Below are positions 6,292 to 12,286 of a stretch of 12,674 nt of DNA, one piece after another. Source of the stretch: CAZADA01 sp964636945 (GTDB lineage Bacteria > Pseudomonadota > Alphaproteobacteria > Caulobacterales > Maricaulaceae). The stretch lies in contig CAZWVH010000075.1 of NCBI GenBank assembly GCA_964636945.1, positions 1-12,674 on the forward strand. The letters run 5' to 3'. How positions within the stretch are numbered: the stretch's first letter is position 1; every line of letters begins with the position of its first letter. Under the pieces are notes generated by a model, which was not told the origin of the DNA, searched no databases, and saw nothing but the letters and a program-made list of their open reading frames with translations. Both the position numbers and the translations under genes were made by a program.

Positions 6292-7731
6292 TCAGAACCG
6301 CAAGCGGATCTGAGTGCGTTGACCACCCTGGACAATAATCAAACGCCATGAGCGCAATCCAGAAAAGCGATTGGCCGCCTCTTGGAGTTGCTCGGTGGTC
6401 TCTATGGTTTCGCCCTCCAATTCCTCAATCAGCATGCCTGGGCGGAAGCCATAATAGCGCGCCGCCGAACCGCGCTGCACGTCGACCACAGCCACGCCGC
6501 GCACCATGGGATCAATGCCCACTTCCTCATTATAGGCCGGGGACAGATTGACCACCGTGGCCCCTTGGAGTGGGTGTGGTCCTTCAAGAGCCCGCTCGTC
6601 GCGCGCGGGGATTTCAGGTGGCGCCGTCGCGCTAAAGGTGAGATCGCGCGCTTGGCCATCGCGCCAAATGGTCAGGTCAACGCGGGTGTCCAAATTGATG
6701 GTCGCCAGCTGAAACCGCAAAGCGTCCTCGTCATTGATTTCATTCCCAGCGATCGCCAGTATGACATCGCCGGACTGAACACCCGCTTGCGCCGCGGGGC
6801 CATCGGGAAAGACGTCGTCAATGAGAACGCCTCGGGGGCGGTCTAGGCCAAGCCCCTCGGCGAAATCGCGGGTCACAGCCTGGCCTTTGGCCCCAAACCA
6901 TGGCCGGATGATACGGCCCTCGGTCAAGGCGGACTCCACCACGCGGCCGACCAATTCGGCCGGGATTGCAAAGCCGATCCCGTTCGAACCGCCAGACCGG
7001 GAAAAAATGGCGGTGTTCACGCCCACCAGTCGACCGTCCAAATCCACCAAAGCGCCGCCCGAATTGCCAGGATTGATCGCGGCGTCGGTCTGAATAAAAA
7101 ACGAATAGTCCGATACGCCCGCCGCCGTGCGGCCCAATGCAGAAACAATTCCATTGGTCACGGTTTGACCCACGCCAAACGGATTGCCGATGGCGAGGAC
7201 CAAGTCGCCCACCGCCAATGAGCCGGTGTCGGCCAGCTCCAGTGCGGGCAGATCTTCACCGCCGGTGTCGATGCGCAATACAGCCAGATCCGTGCGGTCG
7301 TCGGCGACAATCAGCTCGGCGTCAAACTCGCGGCGATCATTGAGCACCACGCGCAGATCCAGCGCGCCCTCCACCACATGATTGTTGGTCACCACCACAC
7401 CGTCTTCGCGCAAAATGACGCCCGAACCCAAAGATTGTTGGATGCGTTCACGCCCGCCAAACGCGCGATCATCAAAAAACCGGAAAAACGGATCGTCAGC
7501 GAAGGGGGAGTAAGACCGCGTCTGAACCACACGGCGGGAATAGACATTGACCACAGCTGGCGCCGAACGGCTGACCACCGGGGCGAAGGACAATTTCAAC
7601 TGCTCAGCGGATTCAGGCGGTCGACGGTCCTGAGCAGCGCCTTCAGGACTGCCGGTCAAGGCAATGGTCGCGATCACAGATAAGGTGAGGAGACGCGCAC
7701 ACCACGCGCGATGACGCAATTGTTGGGACAT
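6292..7731 (-). CDS. degP: HtrA/Do family periplasmic serine protease with two PDZ domains
   Basis: A 479-residue periplasmic protease/chaperone of the HtrA (DegP/DegQ) type that degrades misfolded envelope proteins. Residues 1 to about 34 form a Sec signal peptide: a basic start (RHRAWCAR), a hydrophobic core (LLTLSVIATIALTG) and a likely cut after GAAQ. The trypsin-like domain has the triad His118 (TNNHVVEG), Asp148 (RTDLAVL) and Ser224 (NPGNSGGAL). PDZ1 spans about 275-368 (RPWFGAKGQAV to the LTIWRDGQ strand) and PDZ2 about 390-477. ATG 7731 is chosen since AGGTGG lies just upstream and the signal peptide starts cleanly; the frame extends 15 codons to an ATG with no ribosome site. A 7-bp hairpin (7750-7771) lies in the leader. 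Whether DegP or DegQ is the nearest counterpart is not decided. It heads the cluster that continues with rarA. Confidence 0.95.
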   Translation of the reverse strand: MSQQLRHRAWCARLLTLSVIATIALTGSPEGAAQDRRPPESAEQLKLSFAPVVSRSAPAVVNVYSRRVVQTRSYSPFADDPFFRFFDDRAFGGRERIQQSLGSGVILREDGVVVTNNHVVEGALDLRVVLNDRREFDAELIVADDRTDLAVLRIDTGGEDLPALELADTGSLAVGDLVLAIGNPFGVGQTVTNGIVSALGRTAAGVSDYSFFIQTDAAINPGNSGGALVDLDGRLVGVNTAIFSRSGGSNGIGFAIPAELVGRVVESALTEGRIIRPWFGAKGQAVTRDFAEGLGLDRPRGVLIDDVFPDGPAAQAGVQSGDVILAIAGNEINDEDALRFQLATINLDTRVDLTIWRDGQARDLTFSATAPPEIPARDERALEGPHPLQGATVVNLSPAYNEEVGIDPMVRGVAVVDVQRGSAARYYGFRPGMLIEELEGETIETTEQLQEAANRFSGLRSWRLIIVQGGQRTQIRLRF

Positions 7732-7749
7732 CGACCACCTGTTGTTCCG

Positions 7750-7771
7750 GGCGCGGCGCTGTGTCCGCGCC
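7750..7771 (-). other. Stem-loop in the degP leader
   Basis: GGCGCGG (7750-7756) and CCGCGCC (7765-7771) form a perfect 7-bp GC-only stem with an 8-base loop, 18 bases upstream of the degP start codon on the minus strand. The ribosome site itself lies outside the stem. It might influence leader stability or translation, or be incidental in GC-rich sequence. Confidence 0.4.
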
Positions 7772-7809
7772 TCCATATGTAGAGGCGTAGCCTAGCAACG
7801 TGAAGACGG

Positions 7810-7825
7810 CGCCATGAAGATGGCG
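7810..7825 (-). other. Small stem-loop after the PiT-like gene
   Basis: CGCCAT (7810-7815) and ATGGCG (7820-7825) pair perfectly around a four-base loop, 19 bases beyond the stop of the permease gene. It is the only pairing in the gap before degP that could serve as a terminator. It has no following T-run, so termination there would have to be factor-dependent, or the permease and degP may be cotranscribed. Confidence 0.25.
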
Positions 7826-7844
7826 GGATCGTTAGTGTGACCGC

Positions 7845-9038
7845 TTAATTGCCTTCCACATTGGCGGGACCAGCCCGTGAACGCAGCGCCCACATAATCC
7901 CCCAACAGACGAACGCCGCCAGAATGACCGAACCCAACACCACTGGCCCCACTTCGATGGCGGTGTCAGCACCAGCCAGGCTCGGGATGGCGAGCGCCAA
8001 AAACACGCTGATGAACAGGCCAATGAGCGCCCGCATCACGTCCGAAATCACGTCGAATATGGCCACGCCCAAGGGGCGCACGCTGATCATGGCGTTGATT
8101 GCCAATTCCCGCCCGGCCAGCAGCCCCAGAAAGACCCAAGTCGTGCTCATGGGGATGTCGCTGATTTCTTTAAAAATCAGTAGTATGGTACCGTAAATGA
8201 AGTCCACCAGCGTGGCGGCCCGAATATCGGTGGTATTGGTTTTTGTTAACACGATCTTCTGGATTTCACCGCCGCGCGTGGCGAAGATGATGGCGTGCAA
8301 CAGCAACATCACCAAAGTGGCGAAGATGATCATTGTGGGATCGAATGACACCATGGTCTCGCCGTTGACGCTGTCAGTCGCGCGCGGCAGGAACACAAAA
8401 ATGTTCGCCAAGTCCTGCTCCAGCCACTGCCACCACAGATAGCTGGTCGAGGCCCATTGCAGCACAAACCACCACGGCGCATGGCCGGTGCTTTTGGTAT
8501 CGTGCACCCAGCGTTCAAAGACGCGCGATACCGCCACATACACCACAGCGCCGGCGCCAAACGCCACCAAATAACCCAAGCCTGACTTGATCAGCATGGA
8601 GTTCAGCACGCCCTCGGTGGCCGCGCCGCCCGTGAGCGTGAAAATGGTCAACACCAAGAAGGTGGTCGACACGGGAATGCCAAAGCGCGTCAGGAATAAC
8701 AGCACCAGCGGCGGCGCCACATGGTACCATTCCACACCGCCCACCGGGTCAAACGCCGCCCACCAACCCGGCCGTTCACCATCAGGATCAATGGCCGGAT
8801 AAGGAATGGAGTTCAAACGATCAAAGGCGATGTCGCCGCCGCCACGGGTCCAACCCACCACCATCACAGCCACGATGATGCCGCTGGCGAACAGCCACAA
8901 AAGCCACCAGGGCCGCTTGGCGTTGGAGGCGAGGAACGTCCCGAGCGTTTGGATCGCATCATTGGCGACGATGGAGTAGGCGCCGAGCAAAAAGCCGACA
9001 ATCGCGAACAATTCCAGCGGTTGACCGCTCAGTGTCAT
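7845..9038 (-). CDS. PiT-like inorganic phosphate transporter family permease (divergent)
   Basis: A 397-residue inner-membrane protein with about ten hydrophobic helices. It shows the internal duplication of the PiT phosphate permease family: a GAND-like motif, VANDAIQTLGTF (around residues 24-35), followed by PVSTTF (122-127) in the first half; in the second half LANIFVFLPR (about 210-219) precedes PMSTTW (296-301). Classical PiT proteins have GANDVANA and PVSTTH, so both signatures are altered, including loss of the His after STT. Phosphate/cation symport is the likely inference, but another ion is possible. ATG 9038 has a strong GGAGG seven bases upstream; the open frame extends 21 codons further without support. 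It is separated by 236 bases from rplQ and 113 from degP, so it may be a single-gene unit. No adjacent phoU-like gene is seen. Confidence 0.75.
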   Translation of the reverse strand: MTLSGQPLELFAIVGFLLGAYSIVANDAIQTLGTFLASNAKRPWWLLWLFASGIIVAVMVVGWTRGGGDIAFDRLNSIPYPAIDPDGERPGWWAAFDPVGGVEWYHVAPPLVLLFLTRFGIPVSTTFLVLTIFTLTGGAATEGVLNSMLIKSGLGYLVAFGAGAVVYVAVSRVFERWVHDTKSTGHAPWWFVLQWASTSYLWWQWLEQDLANIFVFLPRATDSVNGETMVSFDPTMIIFATLVMLLLHAIIFATRGGEIQKIVLTKTNTTDIRAATLVDFIYGTILLIFKEISDIPMSTTWVFLGLLAGRELAINAMISVRPLGVAIFDVISDVMRALIGLFISVFLALAIPSLAGADTAIEVGPVVLGSVILAAFVCWGIMWALRSRAGPANVEGN

Positions 9039-9274
9039 GGCATCCCCTCCAACCGGCAATGCGGGTCTACGCGGTGTTCCATAGTCTGGGTGGAGGCACA
9101 ACGGCGAACGGGATCAGGCCTGAGAATTTCGCAAAACTGTCACATTGGGTGCAGCAACCATAACCAGTCGCCATGAGGGCTAGAGCGCCGCGACGCCCAA
9201 CGGAATTCGCCTGATCGCGGCAATGGCGGGCATGTCCACGCCATGCGCCACCCTACCGAGTTCGCGGGTCGTAA
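9039..9274. other. 236-base intergenic region between rplQ and the PiT-like gene
   Basis: No gene is supported here. It should hold the end of the ribosomal operon and the promoter of the permease. A GCCGCGA/TCGCGGC pairing (9187-9193 with 9215-9221, 21-base loop) could be part of a termination structure, but it lacks a T-run. A single CTGTCAC (9137-9143) matches half a Pho box, without a good second half. No convincing -35/-10 pair was found. A 34-codon minus-strand frame (9140-9244) has only weak start signals and was not called. Confidence 0.5.
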
Positions 9275-9703
9275 TTACGAAGCGTAAAGTTCGCTAGGGT
9301 CCTCAGCCTCAACACGGGCGCGATCGGACTTGCCTTTGGCCTCTTCGTCGCGATCGACAAACTCGATCACGGCCATGGGCGCGGCGTCGCCATAACGATA
9401 ACCGGCTTTGAGCACCCGGATATACCCGCCCTTGCGCTCTTCATAGCGCGGGCCGAGCACGTCAAACAACTTGCCCACCATTTCCACATTGCGGATGCGC
9501 GAAATCGCGATCCGGCGCGAAGCCAGATCACCTTTTTTTGCCAGCGTGACGAGACGCTCAACAAACGGGCGCAATTCCTTGGCCTTGGGCAGCGTGGTGG
9601 AAATCTGCTCGTGCTCAATCAGCGACGACGCCATGTTCGCCAGCATCGCCCTGCGGTGCTGGGAAGTCCGATTGAGTTTGCGACGGGCGACGCCGTGGCG
9701 CAT
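9275..9703 (-). CDS. rplQ: 50S ribosomal protein L17
   Basis: A 142-residue large-subunit ribosomal protein that binds 23S rRNA near the peptide exit tunnel. It is recognised from the start MRHGVARRKLNRTSQHRRAM, the segment SLIEHEQISTTLPKAKELRP and GGYIRVLKAGYRYGDAAPMA. The region up to about residue 118 is the standard L17 core; the remainder is an acidic/charged C-terminal tail of the kind common in alphaproteobacteria. ATG 9703 has AAAGGAGA seven bases upstream. It is the last gene of the operon, 82 bases after rpoA with a hairpin in the gap. The stop codon lies inside a 12-base perfect palindrome (9269-9280). Confidence 0.98.
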   Translation of the reverse strand: MRHGVARRKLNRTSQHRRAMLANMASSLIEHEQISTTLPKAKELRPFVERLVTLAKKGDLASRRIAISRIRNVEMVGKLFDVLGPRYEERKGGYIRVLKAGYRYGDAAPMAVIEFVDRDEEAKGKSDRARVEAEDPSELYAS

Positions 9704-9733
9704 GGGGAACTCTCCTTTGCCGCACGGAGCGTT

Positions 9734-9764
9734 TGGGCGCGGCGATCATTGCGATCAGCGCCCA
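9734..9764 (-). other. Intercistronic hairpin between rpoA and rplQ
   Basis: TGGGCGC (9734-9740) pairs with GCGCCCA (9758-9764), and an inner GATC (9744-9747) pairs with GATC (9753-9756) around a five-base loop, giving 11 bp with a small asymmetric internal loop. It lies midway in the 82-base gap, about 30 bases before the rplQ start. With no T-run it is more likely an mRNA processing/stability element setting the relative level of RpoA and L17 than a terminator. Confidence 0.5.
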
Positions 9765-9785
9765 CGGCCATCCATGCCTACTTCA

Positions 9786-10802
9786 TCAAATCTGGTCTTC
9801 GTACCGACGAGCCAATTCGTCAATATTGTCCGGCGGCCAATTGGGCGCCTCCATGCCAAGATGGAGACCCATTTGAGCCAGCACTTCTTTGATCTCATTG
9901 AGCGACTTGCGACCGAAGTTCGGGGTCCGCAACATCTCGGCTTCAGACTTTTGAATCAAGTCGCCAATGTAGACGATGTTGTCGTTCTTCAAACAGTTGG
10001 CCGAACGCACGGACAATTCCAGTTCGTCCACTTTCTTGAGGAGAGCCGGATTGAAGTCGAGTTCCGGGCGCGTGTCGGCGGCCTTTTCCTCTTGGGGCTC
10101 TTCAAAATTGACGAAGATCTGAAACTGGTCCTGGAGAATGCGCGCGGCAAAGCCCAGTGCGTCTTCAGGAGTGACCGAGCCATCCGTCTCAATGTCCATG
10201 ATCAGCTTGTCATAGTCGAGCACTTGACCTTCGCGGGTGTTTTCCACGCGATAAGCCACACGGCGCACCGGGCTATATAGCGCGTCCACGCCAATCAAAC
10301 CGATGGGCGCATCATCCGCGCGTGCGCGGTCCGCCGCCACATAGCCCTTGCCGCTGGCGACAGTGAGCTCCATGCGCACCTCGGCGTCCTCATCCAGCGT
10401 GCAGATCACATGATCAGGATCGAGGATGTCCACGTCGGCGGATTCTTCGATCATGCTGGCTGTGGCCGTGCACGGACCGGAGGCCTTCAAGATTAACCGC
10501 GTGGGATGATCGGAATGCACGCGCAACGCCAAGTTCTTTAGGTTGAGGATGATGTTGATCACATCCTCACGCACGCCATCGATGGAGGAAAACTCGTGCA
10601 CAACGCCATCAATCTGCACCGCCGTCACCGCGCCGCCCTGCAAGGACGACAACAGCACGCGACGTAGCGCATTGCCCAATGTCATGCCAAAGCCGCGCTC
10701 GAGCGGCTCAGCAATGATGGTCGCCTCGCGCGCCGGGTCGTGCCCCGGCTCGATCACAGGCTTCATCGGGCGGATAAGTTCTTGCCAGTTCTTTTCAATC
10801 AC
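9786..10802 (-). CDS. rpoA: DNA-directed RNA polymerase alpha subunit
   Basis: A 338-residue protein that dimerises to nucleate core RNA polymerase assembly and contacts UP elements and activators through its C-terminal domain. The N-terminal domain (1 to about 235) shows LERGFGMTLGNALRRVLLSS and the later EDALGFAARILQDQF. An acidic linker (EEPQEEKAADTRPE) leads to the CTD (about 250-325), with SVRSANCLKNDNI, in which Arg266 matches the DNA-contacting Arg265 of E. coli, and LRTPNFGRKSLNEIKEVL. GTG 10802 is chosen: the protein then begins VIEKNWQELI as in other alphaproteobacteria, and AAAGGA lies nine bases upstream. The frame extends 13 codons more without support. It follows rpsK by 51 bases with a small hairpin in between; no rpsD intervenes, unlike in E. 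coli. Confidence 0.98.
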   Translation of the reverse strand: MIEKNWQELIRPMKPVIEPGHDPAREATIIAEPLERGFGMTLGNALRRVLLSSLQGGAVTAVQIDGVVHEFSSIDGVREDVINIILNLKNLALRVHSDHPTRLILKASGPCTATASMIEESADVDILDPDHVICTLDEDAEVRMELTVASGKGYVAADRARADDAPIGLIGVDALYSPVRRVAYRVENTREGQVLDYDKLIMDIETDGSVTPEDALGFAARILQDQFQIFVNFEEPQEEKAADTRPELDFNPALLKKVDELELSVRSANCLKNDNIVYIGDLIQKSEAEMLRTPNFGRKSLNEIKEVLAQMGLHLGMEAPNWPPDNIDELARRYEDQI

Positions 10803-10821
10803 TGGGTTCGATCCTTTGTCT

Positions 10822-10836
10822 GATCGTGAAACGATC
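10822..10836 (-). other. Short hairpin in the rpsK-rpoA gap
   Basis: GATCGT (10822-10827) and ACGATC (10831-10836 with the shared loop GAA at 10828-10830) form a perfect 6-bp stem with a three-base loop. It lies just upstream of the rpoA ribosome site. A second palindrome, CTCGTGTACGAG (10841-10852), adjoins it toward rpsK. Either may modulate rpoA translation or be a processing site; both are short and could be incidental. Confidence 0.35.
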
Positions 10837-10853
10837 CCCACTCGTGTACGAGG

Positions 10854-11243
10854 CTAGACGCGCCGGCGTTTAGGCGGGCGGCAGCCATTATGCGGCACCG
10901 GCGTCACATCGCGAATGGTCGTGATGGTGAAGCCGATAGATTGCAGAGCGCGCAGCGCCGATTCCCGGCCTGACCCCGGTCCGGAAATATTCACTTCGAG
11001 CGTCTTCATGCCATGCTCAAGCGCTTTTCGGCCCGCGTCTTCAGCCGCCACCTGGGCTGCATAGGGCGTGGATTTGCGTGAGCCCTTAAAGCCCATTCCA
11101 CCCGCCGACGACCACGAAATGGTGTTGCCTTGGGCGTCGGTAATTGTCACCATGGTATTGTTAAAGCTGGCGTTAACATGCGCCATGCCTGAGGTGATAT
11201 TTTTCTTTTCGCGCCGTTTGACCCGGCCGGTGTCTTTCGCCAT
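10854..11243 (-). CDS. rpsK: 30S ribosomal protein S11
   Basis: A 129-residue small-subunit protein on the 30S platform near the E site and the Shine-Dalgarno duplex. The family features are all present: ITSGMAHVNASFNNTMVTIT near the N-terminus, GFKGSRKSTPYAAQVAAEDA in the middle, ISGPGSGRESALRAL, and the conserved end RDVTPVPHNGCRPPKRRRV. ATG 11243 is used; a GTG immediately before it is also possible, but the ATG has GGAG seven bases upstream and gives the standard MAKD start. It is 12 bases downstream of rpsM and 51 upstream of rpoA, so cotranscription is clear. Confidence 0.98.
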   Translation of the reverse strand: MAKDTGRVKRREKKNITSGMAHVNASFNNTMVTITDAQGNTISWSSAGGMGFKGSRKSTPYAAQVAAEDAGRKALEHGMKTLEVNISGPGSGRESALRALQSIGFTITTIRDVTPVPHNGCRPPKRRRV

Positions 11244-11255
11244 CACGCCGCTCCG

Positions 11256-11624
11256 TTATTTCTTCTTGCCAGCGATCGGCTTCGCCGGACCCTTGCGCGT
11301 GCGCGCATTGGTGTGTGTCCGTTGGCCGCGCACAGGCAAGCTGCGACGGTGACGCAATCCGCGGTAATTGCCGAGGTCCATCAATCGCTTGATGTTCATC
11401 GCCACGTCCCGGCGCAGGTCACCCTCCACCATATAATCGCGGTCTATGGTTTCGCGAATCTGAATGACTTCTGCGTCCGACAGTTCATTCACGCGGCGCT
11501 CCGGCGCGATCCCGACCTTGTCACAGATTTCTTGAGCCATGGCGGGGCCGATGCCATGGATATAGCGCAGCGCAATGAGCACTCGCTTATTCGTTGGGAT
11601 ATTTACGCCGGCGATCCGCGCCAC
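11256..11624 (-). CDS. rpsM: 30S ribosomal protein S13
   Basis: A 122-residue small-subunit head protein that contacts the 50S subunit and P-site tRNA. It is recognised from ARIAGVNIPTNKRVLIALRY at the start, IHGIGPAMAQEIC (helix-hairpin-helix region), LRRDVAMNIKRLMDLGNYRG and the basic tail RHRRSLPVRGQRTHTNARTR ending in KKK. The start is GTG at 11624, with AAGGAG seven bases upstream; there is no in-frame ATG nearby. The 89-base gap after adk holds a possible promoter and a hairpin followed by seven Ts. rpsK follows after 12 bases. Confidence 0.98.
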   Translation of the reverse strand: MARIAGVNIPTNKRVLIALRYIHGIGPAMAQEICDKVGIAPERRVNELSDAEVIQIRETIDRDYMVEGDLRRDVAMNIKRLMDLGNYRGLRHRRSLPVRGQRTHTNARTRKGPAKPIAGKKK

Positions 11625-11643
11625 GCCTCATCTCCTTGTGGTC

Positions 11644-11664
11644 AAAAAAATGGGCTCAGCGCCC
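11644..11664 (-). terminator. Weak terminator/attenuator-like hairpin with T-run between adk and rpsM
   Basis: On the minus strand GGGC, a five-base loop and GCCC (11664 down to 11652) are followed by A and an unbroken run of seven Ts (11650-11644), shortly before the rpsM ribosome site. The stem is only 4 bp, so termination would be partial at best. It may act as an attenuator or pause between adk and the ribosomal genes. It is the only T-run-bearing hairpin I noticed in the window. Confidence 0.35.
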
Positions 11665-11689
11665 GTTAGCAATGCCAGAGTAAACCGCC

Positions 11690-11717
11690 CTTCTACAGCC
11701 TCATGCGCGTCCGTCAA
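11690..11717 (-). promoter_or_regulatory. Candidate sigma70-type promoter for rpsM-rpsK-rpoA-rplQ
   Basis: On the minus strand TTGACG (11717-11712) and TAGAAG (11695-11690) are separated by 16 bases, matching five and four bases of the -35 and -10 consensus. The -35 overlaps the adk stop codon. It would start transcription near 11683, ahead of the hairpin and T-run at 11644-11664. This was found by eye only, and a chance match is quite possible. Confidence 0.25.
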
Positions 11718-12286
11718 GCCGGCACAGCGTCCAGCGCCGCGCAAATGGCTGTAAACACCTCGTCTGGCGAACGCATGCCATCCACAGTGCGCACTTTACC
11801 CTGGTTCTCATAATACGGCAGCAACAGTCCCGCATACTCGCCATAGCCTTTCAGGCGGTGCAGAAACGTGTCCAATTCGTCGTCGGTGCGTCCCTCTTCA
11901 GCAAGACGTTTTTCCACCCGTCCAACCAGTTGATCTTCATCCACCTTCAAATGCACCACCACATCCAGCGACTCGCCGCGACGGTTCAGCACCGCCTCGA
12001 GGGCTTCAGCCTGAGGCACGGTGCGTGGAAAGCCGTCAAAGATGGCGCCGCCGGCCGCGTCCGACTGGGATAAGTTTTCTTCAATCAGCGAAATCACAAT
12101 CTCATCGGAGACCAGTTCGCCACGGTCCATAATGTCAGCCACTTTTGCGCCGAGCGGCGTTCCAGCGCTACGCGCCGCGCGCAGCATGTCGCCAGTAGCC
12201 AAGTGGGCCATGTTACGCTCGGCCGACAAACGTCGCGCCTGCGTGCCCTTCCCGGCCGCCGGCGGACCAAACAGGATGATGTTCAT
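11714..12286 (-). CDS. adk: Adenylate kinase, short-LID form
   Basis: A 190-residue cytoplasmic enzyme catalysing ATP + AMP = 2 ADP. The P-loop is GPPAAGKGT (7-15). The AMP-binding region shows ATGDMLRAA and MDRGELVSDE, and FDGFPRTVPQAEAL is the family signature. Between RVEKRLAEEGRTDDE and the C-terminal helices the long LID insertion of the 214-residue E. coli type is missing, along with any zinc-binding cysteines, so this is the short form common in alphaproteobacteria. ATG 12286 overlaps the secY stop as ATGA and has GAGGGG nine bases upstream, so adk is translationally coupled to secY. The conserved secY-adk-rpsM order supports the call. Confidence 0.97.
   Translation of the reverse strand: MNIILFGPPAAGKGTQARRLSAERNMAHLATGDMLRAARSAGTPLGAKVADIMDRGELVSDEIVISLIEENLSQSDAAGGAIFDGFPRTVPQAEALEAVLNRRGESLDVVVHLKVDEDQLVGRVEKRLAEEGRTDDELDTFLHRLKGYGEYAGLLLPYYENQGKVRTVDGMRSPDEVFTAICAALDAVPA

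Noticed and set aside
9137..9143. CTGTCAC as a Pho box upstream of the PiT-like gene
   Set aside because: A Pho box needs two such heptamers spaced 11 bases apart. The positions 11 bases either side match poorly, so this is most likely chance.
9140..9244. 34-codon minus-strand frame in the rplQ-permease gap
   Set aside because: Only a weak AGGG lies before the ATG, the composition is unremarkable, and no helix or motif is visible. It was not called as a gene.
9269..9280. Perfect 12-base palindrome TCGTAATTACGA at the rplQ stop
   Set aside because: The palindrome is real, but half of it is coding sequence and it has no loop for a stable hairpin. I have no reason to assign it a function.
9471..10280. 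Plus-strand open frame of 269 codons across rplQ and rpoA
   Set aside because: It is antisense to two essential conserved genes and no domain is recognisable.
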